The position numbers were made by a program, and so were the translations under genes. The notes below the pieces were generated by a model, which was not told the origin of the DNA, did not search any database, and saw only the letters and a list, made by a program, of their open reading frames with translations. 64,000 nucleotides of DNA from Megalopta genalis (lineage: Eukaryota; Arthropoda; Insecta; Hymenoptera; Halictidae): assembly GCF_051020955.1 (NCBI RefSeq), contig NW_027476161.1:599060-663059 (forward strand), given 5' to 3'. Positions 14,001 to 23,890 of the stretch are shown here, piece after piece (within the stretch, counting starts at the first letter, position 1; each line of letters opens with the position of its first letter).

Positions 14001-15034
14001 TCGTTAAGTGAAAATCCAGTGCTTGTGATTGCAGACCCGTCGAAGACTGCGCGTAATTTAGTTGTATCGCTCGACATTTTGATGACCCCGTGATGTGGAA
14101 GATAGTATCCTTGGTGAGATATCTGCACTTCGGACATGTGGCCAAGATCGAGATATTCTTGAATGATTGATTGGTACTGCTGTTTGAAGTCTGGATCGCG
14201 TTTGAATTTCCGTTCTAATGAGATGAGACGCTTCAGTGCTTGCGTCTTGGATTCACCCAGCTTGTCCTTGTTTTCGTTAAATGGAAGTGCGACAACATAT
14301 CTACCTTCTGTGTTTCTTGTAACGGTATTCTGAAAATGTTGTTCGCACGTCGATTCTGATTTGGATAGATGCTGAGATTGCGGACCTTCTTCGATTTCCC
14401 AGAAACGTGCTAGCTCGCGTTGTAATGCCGTTGTTGTATGGCATGTGACCTTCTGCCTTGGTTGTGCTGTTGGCACACTGCCTCCGATGACCCATCCAAG
14501 CATTGTCTTTTGGAGGAAAAGATCTGGGCCGTCTGGTTGAGAAAGATCAATTTGCCCTACGCATAATATCGATAGCGCTGTTCCAGCCCCCAGTAATATG
14601 TCGATTGGTGCTGGTCGATGGAACGTTGAGTCGGCGAGCTCGATGTTGCGAGGGATTCTGAGCATTGTGCGGTCGACTGTCTGGTCTGGTACTAATGGAG
14701 CGATGTTTGGTACGATCAAAAATGTAAGGGTTCGATTATAATTGCTGACCTTAGATTGAATGTTTGCCCTAATGGTATGGTTAGATATGGTCGACAGCGC
14801 ATTGAGAGCGCCCACAGAGATGGTGCATCGATCTTGCGGCAAACGGAGCCTCTTGGCTAGATCTTCTGTCATAAAATTGGTGGTAGAGCAAGTGTCAACT
14901 AAGGCACGGCATGGTATTATGTTCTGATCGACATCGGCGACATTAATCTGAGCTGTGACTAATAATTCGTTGGTGTCGGAATTTATTATGAAGGTGTGTG
15001 TCTGGATGGGTCTTGGGATTTTCTGCGATGGTAG
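11084..15034 (-). CDS. pol: Pol polyprotein: protease, reverse transcriptase, RNase H, integrase
   Basis: Open from just after a TGA (15035-15037) to TAG. The first ATG is at 14872, giving 1,262 residues, but the protease begins upstream of it in the same frame. The protease motif reads VDTCST around 14882-14899, with Cys where aspartic proteases usually have Gly. Numbered from the ATG at 14872: RT has TGDIEKMYRQ and the catalytic YVDD at residues 395-398 (13679-13690). RNase H has FCDASEKA near 570, the Glu of PRLELCGA, and WTDST near 642. Integrase has the zinc site HIIHMH...CVRC near 870-905 and the D,D,E residues in GVDYCG (about 937), YSDNGSNF (about 1003) and GGLWEAAV (about 1057). A DUF5641-like end follows at about 1150-1245. 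Together these copy the RNA and integrate the DNA. No internal stop or frameshift is seen, so Pol domains may be intact; translation would need to pass the upstream TGA codons or restart. Confidence 0.94.
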   Translation of the reverse strand, partial: LPSQKIPRPIQTHTFIINSDTNELLVTAQINVADVDQNIIPCRALVDTCSTTNFMTEDLAKRLRLPQDRCTISVGALNALSTISNHTIRANIQSKVSNYNRTLTFLIVPNIAPLVPDQTVDRTMLRIPRNIELADSTFHRPAPIDILLGAGTALSILCVGQIDLSQPDGPDLFLQKTMLGWVIGGSVPTAQPRQKVTCHTTTALQRELARFWEIEEGPQSQHLSKSESTCEQHFQNTVTRNTEGRYVVALPFNENKDKLGESKTQALKRLISLERKFKRDPDFKQQYQSIIQEYLDLGHMSEVQISHQGYYLPHHGVIKMSSDTTKLRAVFDGSAITSTGFSLNDTLHIGPKIQDDLFYILLRFRIHQYVITGDIEKMYRQFLVRPEDRRYQRILWRDTDNCVKTYELNTVTFGLSAAPYLAIRCLQQVAQDEGHRFPSAAKILQQDFYVDDALTGASTIQEALASRNELIQLLRLSGLNIRKWASNNQELLSGLSDQNINQKLHLGESSTIKTLGIVWYSVEDSITYTVKPLTHASRVTKRLISSEIAKVYDPLGLLGPVIIVAKILLQKIWTLKVDWDESLPMSLHTEWTRYYTQLPLLNNVTFNRKTVITAASTIQLHGFCDASEKAYGACVYLRSTDAEGQTQVELLAAKSKVAPLKSQSIPRLELCGALLLSSLINTIHKALHIHIDRTILWTDSTIVLHWLNSSPHTLKTFVANRVSEIQSKTKIEEWRHVSSADNPADLISRGQSIEEFLRPSIWCNGPTWLHQDESYWPNGKLVPVLDDSEQRVAVCLAMTTIDASLLERFSSWSRLLRVVAWCLRWKPGRMTKGTLQATELARARTTVIKLLQRSYFADEFHLIRQHRHHKITGKLARLHPFIDQDGILRVGGRLRNSTLTFTQKHPIILPKSHTTNLIIQNEHIIHMHAGTQATLYATRRAYWPIDGRSQVWKTIRSCVRCCRANPPHANYVMGDLPKARVTESRPFTNVGVDYCGPFFVKERTYRNQRRINVYVAVFVCLAVKAVHLELVGDLTSEAFVAALGRFIARPGFCKNLYSDNGSNFIGANNEFKELRELLRSDNHYNNVASFLADRSINWHFIPPQAPHFGGLWEAAVKSFKKHLKRVMGAELFTFENLNTLIINIEAILNSRPLTPISSEPNDLLVLTPGHFLIGDALTSLREHELTDVPSNRLSGWQRIQQLKQHFWKCWHLEYLNELTSRSKWFKGDHQITENSIVLLREDHVPSMQWPLGRVIKVHPGSDGIIRTVTVKTATNVFDRSIKKLVPLPIQPDDDNQGRSRSSTEDDQPGNVTFSNS

Positions 15035-15568
15035 TCATGTGGGCCTTGGTTTCTCGTCGGTTGCTGCCTTGTCTTGAAGTGATGTGGGGATGGGCGGATC
15101 GTGTGTTGAGCTTGGTGGAGTGACAGTTCGTTCACGTGTTGAATGTTCTTGTCGGTGTAGGAGAGTGTGGTGTCGTTGTTGGCATATTCGGCAATGAAAC
15201 TTCGATCGACATACACTGGACGTGTGTCCGTTACCCAGGCAGTTTTGACATAGTGCGGCCTCAGCAACGGCCTTCATTCGCTCATTGACGGACAATACAT
15301 TAAACGCTTCGCAGTTCCCGATTCTGTGGCTCCCTTCACAGATTGAGCATTGGAATGTGTTTGTGGTGACGTAAGTTTGAACGCGCGGAAATCCCCGGTT
15401 AGGTACTCGTGAGTTCTCTGATGACAATGTTTGGCGTCCGGTCGAAACACGTATCCCGGGCGCGGATGCAACCCTGTCAAAAGCTGCAGGTGAGCAATTT
15501 GCTCGTTTCTGGAGGAACTCGATCAGATGCTCGTACGAAGGCATTTTTTTATCGGGTAGTGTAAGTTC
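15035..15568 (-). pseudogene. gag: Gag C-terminal part with zinc knuckles, bounded by TGA codons
   Basis: Same frame as the Gag segment upstream and Pol downstream, between TGA at 15569-15571 (codon 270 of the whole frame) and TGA at 15035-15037 (codon 448). An ATG lies at 15542-15544. At 15155-15349 there are three zinc-binding clusters: CSICEGSHRIGNC, CQNCLGNGHTSSVC (classic CX2CX4HX4C) and CRICQQRHH with a further His. This arrangement is typical of BEL/Pao nucleocapsid regions, which package genomic RNA. The proline/threonine-rich end probably links to protease. The stops are single-base events, since the frame continues cleanly on both sides. Confidence 0.88.
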
Positions 15569-16207
15569 TCATTGCCAGATGATATCGGGATTCAGTTTCG
15601 CGAGAACAATTGAAATTAGGAGAGTGTTCCAGGATGTCACGGGTTCTCCGAGATTCTGCAACGCCCGCAGATGTTGCTTCAAACAGTCTAATAAATCTCC
15701 CAGTGCTTGCGGTGTGTCTTTCGCTAGTTTCGGAATCTCCTGAATAGCGTTGCAATGTCGCAGTAAGACTAGTCGCGGGCAGTCAAATTTCTCTTTCAAT
15801 ATCGCGATCGCGTCAAGATAATTAGCATCTGTGGTGTTGTGAGATTGAATGCATGCCGCGGCTTTGCCGGTAAGGGTCGAACGCAGGTATTGTAATTTCT
15901 GAACCGGAGAAAGACTCTCATTGCGATCAATCATTGAAGTGAACAGATCGTAAAATGACGCCCACCTTTCAATAGAACCATCGAACGTGGGTAGCCGCAT
16001 TTCAGGTAACTTTATCGCTATCGGACCCGATATGGTAGGAGCAGGTGAATTAGTGACTTGGTCACGTGGAACATCTTGCGGTTGAATTGCTTCACGCATT
16101 CGTTTTGCTCTGCCATGTGTTGCAAAATATTTTGCTCGAATTTCAAACTTGCGGTCGTCTTCGGATTCAGGATCTTCGAGGTCTTCTAGAAGGAACTCGT
16201 AATCCTT
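15569..16207 (-). pseudogene. gag: Gag central part (DUF1759-like), bounded by TGA codons
   Basis: Open between TGA at 16208-16210 (codon 57 of the frame) and TGA at 15569-15571 (codon 270). An internal ATG at 16097-16099 gives 176 residues. The sequence KLPEMRLPTFDGS, then WASFYDLFTSMI and LQYLRSTLTGKAA, is characteristic of the DUF1759 Gag domain of BEL/Pao elements, which forms the particle shell. An acidic stretch (LEDLEDPESEDD) precedes the internal ATG and looks coding, so the true start is upstream at 16378 and not this ATG. Confidence 0.88.
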
Positions 16208-16378
16208 TCATGCCTTCTCTACTGAGTTTGTATAAAAGTCGAGGACGTGTTTTTCTAGATTACCGGTTTGTTCGCTATTGTCAAGGAATTTAGTGATCTC
16301 CGCGAGTTGTTTGATTATTTGATTGCGTCTGCGTCGTAGAGTGCTGGATTGAGTACCGTCGGGCTTCTGAATGGACAT
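16208..16378 (-). pseudogene. gag: Gag N-terminal fragment, cut by TGA
   Basis: The most likely gag start is ATG at 16376-16378: it is the first in this frame after an upstream in-frame stop (16406-16408) and lies about 205 bp after the primer site. It encodes 56 residues, beginning MSIQKPDGT and containing an RRRR cluster, before TGA at 16208-16210. The frame then continues into recognisable Gag. The fragment is too short to appear as a separate gene and was found by translating the frame upstream of the DUF1759 region. Confidence 0.82.
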
Positions 16379-16583
16379 GATGGTAATGGGAGCGCGACAC
16401 GGGAATCAGTGATACTCTAAACAAGCCTACCTTTACGGAGTGAGGACGCCAGGAAGGTTGAACTCCGGTGATGTCACGAAGTCCTGTCGTCTTGAAAAGA
16501 GATGCTCGGGTGGACGTCCGTTGTGGTGGCACTGATTCAACCGGGATGCTGTGTTTGATGTGTTTGTTGTAGGAACGCTCACA
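16379..16583 (-). other. 5' leader of the retrotransposon
   Basis: About 205 bp between the primer-binding site and the gag ATG. It would hold the packaging signal by analogy with other LTR elements, but no specific motif can be named. Frames that cross it are out of register with gag and interrupted. Confidence 0.7.
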
Positions 16584-16600
16584 TCCGGCTCGAAGGACCA
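16584..16600 (-). other. Primer-binding site, tRNA-Tyr type
   Basis: One nucleotide inside the 5' LTR, the plus strand reads TCCGGCTCGAAGGACCA. This equals the 3' end of animal tRNA-Tyr including CCA, as I recall that tRNA, so the minus-strand element RNA would pair with it over 17 nt. The position and the terminal TGG (minus strand) are as expected for a retroelement primer site. Confidence 0.85.
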
Positions 16601-16601
16601 A

Positions 16602-17236
16602 TGTTTTTCGCGCACCGACACTGCGACCGTTGTTCGGTCTACGGGGGTTGTAAATTCCCGATTCTAATTGACAATGTGGTTCGCGATGCTCTGTGCCCAC
16701 TTAAAGTAACAGAGCTGGTAATGATTGTTGATGACTATGTTTTTCTGCGTTTTTCTGTCCGCGCCCCGACTGGTCGCGTTATTTTATATCGGTCACCCCA
16801 GTTTGAGATCCCTGAAGGAACCTCCACCTCCACGCCGGGACGCACTGATTGGTTTTTCTCGAAGATTGCGATTTTCCAATCAGTGTCCTCTAAGCTTTTC
16901 GTCACCACCCTCTCGTATCGTCCTACACGAGCCTTGTCTAGGAGAGGGGGGTGTTGCGTAGTTGCGTGGTCGGGAGGTCCCCTGGGGCCTGAGATATCGT
17001 CCCTGCGACGGTTGGGACTAAACTTTCTCAAGACCCGTTAAATTCTCAAATTTACGACGGGGTTGTTTTTTCGGACCTTTCGTGCCTACGATGCGTCGCG
17101 GTCATTAAAGAGACGGAAGACCCTGCACCGATGTTCTGCAGATGGAAAAAAGGTTTCCGTCTCTTTGTGATCCTCGCTGGTCCACGCCATAAACTTTCGC
17201 GAAAGCGGCGTACGGGAGGTCCTACAGAACGGAACA
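16602..17236 (-). repeat. 5' LTR (right copy)
   Basis: 635 bp, TG...CA ends, transcribed leftwards. It holds the promoter motifs listed separately. A perfect 12-bp inverted repeat (AAAGAGACGGAA at 17107-17118 with its complement at 17155-17166, 36-nt loop) lies in the part that should be U3. In the 3' LTR one stem base differs. Confidence 0.96.
16782..16885 (-). promoter_or_regulatory. LTR promoter: TATA box and paired CCAAT boxes
   Basis: On the minus strand TATAAAA lies at 16782-16788. About 55-95 bp upstream of it are two CCAAT elements in opposite orientations inside a 10-bp inverted repeat (CACTGATTGG at 16843-16852 and CCAATCAGTG at 16876-16885). A CCAAT pair then TATA is a conventional RNA polymerase II core arrangement and would start transcription about 30 nt further left, near 16755. 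Function is inferred from motif and position only. The same motifs are in the 3' LTR. Confidence 0.6.
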
Positions 17237-17241
17237 CAGCT
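17237..17241. repeat. Target-site duplication, right copy
   Basis: CAGCT directly after the right LTR's terminal CA, identical to 10293-10297. The following bases (TCAAATCCG) resume the satellite in register. Confidence 0.93.
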
Positions 17242-20200
17242 TCAAATCCGTGCGAAACAAATGATTTACCTTCAAATACTTGCGGTATCAATGAAACAGC
17301 TTTAAATGCAGGCGAAACAAACGAGTTAGTTTCAAATCCAAGAGAAACACATGATTTAGCTTCAAAACGATGCGAAACACATTGTTTAGCTTCATATTCT
17401 TGCCAAACAAATGGGTTATCTTCAAATACTTGTGATATTCATGATTTAACTTCGACTGCATGCGAAACAAACGAGTTAACTTCAAATCCATGCGAAACAA
17501 ATGTTTTACCTTCAAATACTTGCGGTATAAATGAAACAGTTTGAAATGCATGCGAAACAAACGAGTTAGCTTCAAATCCATGCGAAACGCATGATTTATA
17601 TTCAAATCAATGCGTAGTAGAAGGCTTACCTTCAAATCCATGTGAATCAAATGGTTTAGCTTCAAATACTTGTGATATACATGATTTCGCTTCAACTGCA
17701 TGCGAAACAAATGAGGTAACATCAAATCCAAGCGAAACACATGATTTAGCTTCAAAACTTAGCGAAGTAGAACGCTTAGCTTCAAATCCATGCGAATCAA
17801 ATGATTTAGCTTCAAATACTTGTGATATACATGATGTAGCTTCAACTGCAGGCGAAACAAACGAGTTAGCTTCAAATCCATGCGGAACAAATGATTTAGC
17901 TTCAAACACTTACGATATAAGTGATATAGATTCAACTGCTGGCGAAACAAACAGGATAGCTTCAAATCCAGCGAAGTAAATGATTTTACTTCAAGTACTT
18001 GCGATTCAAGCGATATAGCTTCAATGTGCAGGCGAAACACACCAGTTAGCTTCAGTTCTATGCGAAACACATGATTTAGTTTAAAATTCATGCGAAACAC
18101 ATGGATTAGCTTCAAATTCGCGCGAAACAAATGATTTAGTTTCAAATCAATGTGAAGTAGAAAGCGTAGTTTCAAATCCATGCGACTCAAGTGATTTAGC
18201 TTCAAATAGTTGCGATATAATTGATATAGCTTCAAATGCAGGCGAAACAAACGAGTTAGCTTCAAATCTGTGCGAAACACATGATTTATCTTCAAATTCA
18301 TGCGAAACACATGGTTTAGCTTCATATTCTTGCGAAAAAAAAGGTTTAGATTCAGATACTTGTGATAAACATGATTTAGCTTCAAATGCAGGCGAAACAA
18401 ACGAATTAGTTACAAATCCACGCGAAACACATGTTTTAGTTACAAATCAATGCGAAGTAGTAGGCATAGCTTCATATCCATGCGAAACAAATGATTTAGT
18501 TTCAAATTAATGCGAAGTAGAAGGCTTATCCTCAAAGCCATGCGACACAAATGATTCAGCTTCAAATACTTGCAATATAATTGATTTAGCTTCAAATGCA
18601 GGCGAAACAAACGAGTTAGCTTCAAATCCAGGCGAAACACATGGTTTAGCTTCATATTCTTCCGAAACAAATGGTTTAGCTTCATATACTTGAGATATAA
18701 ATGATATAGCTTCAAATGCAGGCGAAACAGACGAGTTAGCTTCAAATCCCAGCGAAACACATGGTTTAGATTCAAATCAATGCGAAGTAGAAGGCTTAGC
18801 TTCACATACATGAGAAACAAATGATTTAGCTTCAGATAATTGCGATATAATTGATAAAGCTTCAAATGCATGCGAAACAAACGACTTAGCTTCAAGTCTA
18901 TGCGAAACACGTGATTTAGCTTCAAATTCATGCGAAACACATGGTTTAGCTTCAAATCAATGCGATGTAGAAGGTTTAGCTTCAAATCCATGCGAAACAA
19001 ATGATTTAGCTGCAAACACTTTGGATATAAGTGATATAGCTTCAAATGCAGGCGATACAAACGAGTTAGCTTCAAAAGAAAAGCAAAACACATGATAAAG
19101 CTTCAAATCAATGCAATGTAAAAGGTTTAGCTTCAAATCCATGCTACACAAATGAATTGGCTTCAAATTTGTGCGACATAAGTGAAATAGATTCGAATGC
19201 AGGCGAAACAAACGAGATAGCTTCAAATCCAAGCGAAACACATGAATTAGCTTCAAATCAATGTGAAGTAGAAGGCTTAGCTTCAAATATAGGCGACATA
19301 AATGAATTAGCTTCTAATCAATGTGAATTAGTAGGGTTAGCTTCAAATCCATGCGAATCAAATGGTTTAGCTATTAAATACTTGTGATTTTCATGATTTA
19401 GCGAGCGAAACACATGATATGGCTTCAAATTTCATGATTTATCAAGCGAAACACATGATATAGCTTCAAATCAATGTGACGTAGAAGGGTCAGCTTCAAA
19501 TCCATGCGAAACGAATGATTTAGCTTCAAATACTTGAGGTATAAATGAAATAGCTTCAAATGCAGGCGAAACAAACGAGTTAGCTACAAATCCGTGTAAA
19601 TAACATGATTAACTTCAAAACAATGCGAAGTAGCAGGGTTAGCTTCAAATCCATTCGTCACTAATGATTTAGCTTCAAATACTTGCGATACAAGGATATA
19701 GCTTCAAATGCTGGCGAAATAAACGAGTTAACTTCAAATCCACGCGGATCACATGATTTAGCTTCAAATCAATGCGGAGTAGAAGGCTTACATTCAAATC
19801 CATGAGGAACAAATGATTTAGCTTCAATTACTTGCGATATAAGTGATATAGATTCAAATACAAGCGAAACAAACGTGTTAGCTTCAAATCCATGCGATAC
19901 ACATGATGTAGCTGCAAATCAATACGATGTAGATGGCGTAGCTTCAATTCCAAGCGAAACACATGATTTAGCTTCAAATCAAAGCGATGTAGAAGGCTTG
20001 GCTTCAAATCCATGCGAAACAAATGATTCAGTTTGAGATACTTGCGATATAAGTGATATAGATTCAAATGCAGACGAATCAAACGAGTTAGCTTCAAATC
20101 CAAGCGAAACACATTATTTAGTTTAAAATCGATGCGAAGTAGAAGGTTTAGCTTCAAATCCATGCGAAACAAATGATTTAGCTTCAAATACTTGCGGTAT

Positions 20201-23200
20201 AAGTGATATAACTTCAAATGCAGGAGACACAAACGAGTTATTTTCTAATCCATGCGAAACTCATGATTTAGCTTCAAATCAATGCGAAGTTGAAGGCTTA
20301 ACTTCAAATCAATGCGAAACACATGATTTGGCTTCAAATCCATGAGAAACAAATGGTTTATCTTCATAATACTGAGGAACAGATGATTTAGCTTCAGATA
20401 CTTATGATAAACATGATTTAGCTTCAACTGCATGCGAAACAATCGCGTTAGCTTCAAATCCAAGGGAAACCAATGATTCAGTTTCAAATCAATGCGAAGT
20501 TAAAGGCTTAGCTTCAAATCAATGCGAAACATATGGTTTAGCTTCAAATACTTGTGGTATATATGATTTACCTTCAACTGCATGCGAGACAAACGAGTTA
20601 GCTTCAAATGCATACGAAACACATGATTTAACTTCAAATCAATGCGAAGTAGAGGACGTAGCTTCAAATACATGCGATGCAAATGATTTAGCTTCAAATA
20701 CTTGCGATATAATTGATACAGATTCAAATGCAGGCGAAACGAACGAGTTAGCTTCAAATCCAAGCAAAACACATGATTTAGTTTCAAATCAATGCGAACT
20801 AGAAGGCTTAGCTTCAAATCCATGCGAAACAAATGATTTAGCTTCAAATACTTGCGACATAAATGATATAGCTTCAAATGCATGCGAAACACATGGTTTA
20901 GCATCATATTCTTGCGAAGCAAATGATTTATCTTCAGATACTTGCGATATAAGTGATATAGCTTCACATGCAGGCCAAACAAACGAGTTAGCTGCAAATC
21001 CATGCGAAACACATGATGTAGCTTCAAATCAATGCGAAGTAGAAGGCTTACCTTTAAATCCAAGCGAATCACATGATTTAGCTTCAAATCAATGCGAAGT
21101 ACAAACTTAGTTTCAAATCCATGCGAATCAAAAGATTTAGCTTCAAATACTACCGAATATAATGGATACAGCTTCAAAAGCATGCGAAACGAACGAGTTA
21201 GCTACAAATTCATGCGAAACACATGGTTTAGCTTCATATTCTTGCGAAACAACTGATTTAGCTTCAAATAATTGCGAGTATAAGTAATATATCTTCAAAT
21301 GTAGGCGAAACAAACCAGTTAGCTTCAAATCTGAGCTACACACATGATTTAGCTTCAAATCATTGCGAAGTAGAACGCTTAGTTTCAAATCCATGCGAAA
21401 CAATTGATTTAGCTACAAACATTTGTGATACACATGATTTAGCTTCAACTGCATGCGGTACAAACGCGTTAGATTCAAATCCAAGCTAATCATATGATTT
21501 AGCTTCAAATCAATGCGAAGTAGAAGGCTTAGCTTCAAATACATGAGAAACAAATGATTCAGCTTCAGATACTTGCGATATAAGTGATATAGCTCCAAAT
21601 GCAGGCGAAACAAACGAGTTAGCTTCAAATCCAAGCGAAACACATGATTTAGCTTCAAATCCAAGCGAAACACATGGTTTAGCATCATATTCTTGCGAAA
21701 CAAATGGTTTAGCTTCATATACTTGTGATAAACATGATTTAGCTTCAACCGCATGCGAAACAAACGAGTTAGCTTTAAAACCCCTGCGAGACAAATGATT
21801 TAGCTTCAAATCAATGCGAAGTAGAAGGCTTAGCTTCAAATCGATGCCATACGAACGATTTAGCTTCAAATACCTGCGACAGAAGTGATATAGCTTCAAA
21901 TGCAATCGAAACAAACGAGTCAGCTTCAAGTCTATGCGAAAGGCATGATTTAGCTTCAAATTCATGCGAAACGCGTGGTTTAGCTTCATATTCTTGCGAA
22001 ACAAATGGTTTAGATACAGATACTTGTGATAAACATGATTTAGCTTCAAATGCAGGCGAAACAAACGAGTTAGTTTCAAATCCATGGGAAACACATGATT
22101 TAGCTTCAAATCCAAGCGAAACACATGGTTTAGCTTCATATTCTTGCGAAACAAATGGTTTAGCTTAATATACTTGTGATAAACATGATTTAGCTTCAAC
22201 CGCATGCGAAACAAACGAGTTAGCTTTAAAACCAAGCGAGACACATGATTTAGCTTCAAATCAATGCGAAGTAGTTGGCTTAGCTTCGTATCCATGCGAA
22301 ACAAATGACTTAGCTCCAAATACTTGCGAATATAAGTGATACTGCTACAAATGCATGCGAAACAAACGAGTTAGCATCAAATCCATGCGGAACAAATGAT
22401 TTAGCTTCAAATACTTGCGATATAAGTGATATAGATTCAATTGCAGGCGAAACAAACGAGGTAGCTTCAAATCCATGCGAAACAAATGATTTTTCTTCAA
22501 ATACTTGCGATACAAGTGAACTAGCTACAAATGCAGGCGAAACAAACGAGTTAGCTTCAAATCCATGCGGAACACACGATTTAGCTTCAAATCAATGCGA
22601 AGCACATGGTTTAGCTTCATATGTTTGCGAAACAAGTGGTTTAGCTTCCGATACTTGTGATAAACATGATTTAGCTTCAACTGCAGTCGAAACAAACGAG
22701 TTAGTTTCAAATCCACGCGAAACACATGATTTAGCTTCAAATCCAAGCGAAACACATGGTTTAGCTTCATATTCTTGCGAAACAAATGGTTTAGCTTCAT
22801 ATACTTGTGATAAACATGATTTAGCTTCAACCGCATGCGAAACAAACGGGTTACCTTTAAATCAAGCGAGACACATGATTTAGCTTCAAATCAATGCGAA
22901 GTAGATGGCTTAGCTTCTTATCCATGCGAAACAAATGACTTAGCTTCAAATACTTGCGAATATAAGTGATAAGCTTCAAATGCATGCGGAACACAAGATT
23001 TAGCTTCAAATCAATGCGAAGCACATGGTTTAGCTTCATATACTTGCGAAACAAGTGGTTTAGTTTCAGATACTTGTGATAAACATGATTTAGCTTCAAC
23101 TGCATGCGAAACAAACGAGTTAGTTTAAAATGCAAGCGAAACGCATGATTTAGTTTCAAATAAATGCGAAGTAGATGGCTTAACTTCAAATCCATGCGAA

Positions 23201-23890
23201 ACAAATGATTTAGCTTCAAATACTTGCGACGTAAATGATATGGCTTCAAATGCAGGCGTAACAAACCAGGTAGCTTCAATTCCATGCGAAACACATGATT
23301 TAGCTTAAGATTCATGCGAAGCAGATTATTTAGCTTCACATACTTGCGATTAAATGATATAGCTTCAAATGCAGGCGAATCAAACGTGTTAGCTTCAAAT
23401 CCAAGCGAAACACAAGATTTAGTTTCAAATCAATGCGAAGTAGATGGCTGGACTTCAAATCGATGCCATACGAATGATTTAGCTTCAAATACTTGCGACG
23501 TAAGTGATATAGCTTCAAATGCAGGCGAAACAAACCAGGTAGCTTCAATTCCATGCGAAACACATGATTTAGCTTAAAATTCATACGAAACTAATGATTT
23601 AGCTTCAAATACTTGCGATGTAAACGATATACCTTCAAATGTAGGCAAAACAAACGAGTTAGCTTCAAATCCATGCGGAACACATGAGTCAGCTTCAAAT
23701 CAATGCGAAGCACACGGTTTAGCTTCATATGCTTGCGAAACAAGTGGCTTAGCTTCAGATACTTGTGATAAACATGATTTAGCTTCAACTGCATGCGAAA
23801 CAAACGAGTTAGTTTCAAATCCAAGCGAAACACACGATTTAGCTTCAATTCAATGCGAAGTAGGAGGCTTAGCTTCAAATCGATGCCATA
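17242..23890. repeat. 30-bp satellite array, diverged block right of the element
   Basis: About 220 units, mixed class 1 and class 2 pentamers with many private changes and no multi-kilobase near-identical copy that I can see. A visibly rearranged patch lies at about 19372-19460, where units are truncated and TTTCATGATTTA replaces normal joints. Short extra or missing bases occur near 17971, 18020, 21109, 21775 and 22320. Frames open in this block are the repeat read through. No gene is visible. Confidence 0.93.

Larger units (their letters stand above)
10298..17236 (-). mobile_element. BEL/Pao LTR retrotransposon, complete but with stops in gag-pol
   Basis: A full-length element of 6,939 bp on the minus strand: 5' LTR (16602-17236), tRNA-Tyr primer site, one gag-pol frame (16378 down to 11084), polypurine tract, 3' LTR (10298-10933), and CAGCT target duplications. 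Assignment to BEL/Pao rests on the Gag domain resembling DUF1759, Gag zinc knuckles, and domain order protease, RT (YVDD), RNase H, integrase in one frame with gag. It also rests on the integrase C-terminal DUF5641-like region. No env frame exists between pol and the polypurine tract (only about 139 bp). Its GC content is visibly higher than the satellite around it. Three in-frame TGA codons make this copy probably non-autonomous. LTR divergence of about 2% points to a recent insertion. Confidence 0.96.

Noticed and set aside
16290..16700. 136-codon minus-strand frame crossing the primer site and leader
   Set aside because: It is out of frame with gag, runs from the LTR across the primer-binding site, and encodes nothing recognisable.
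16768..16776. Initiator element (CCAGTC) as the LTR transcription start
   Set aside because: It lies only about 13-19 bp from the TATA box, too close for a usual start about 30 bp downstream.
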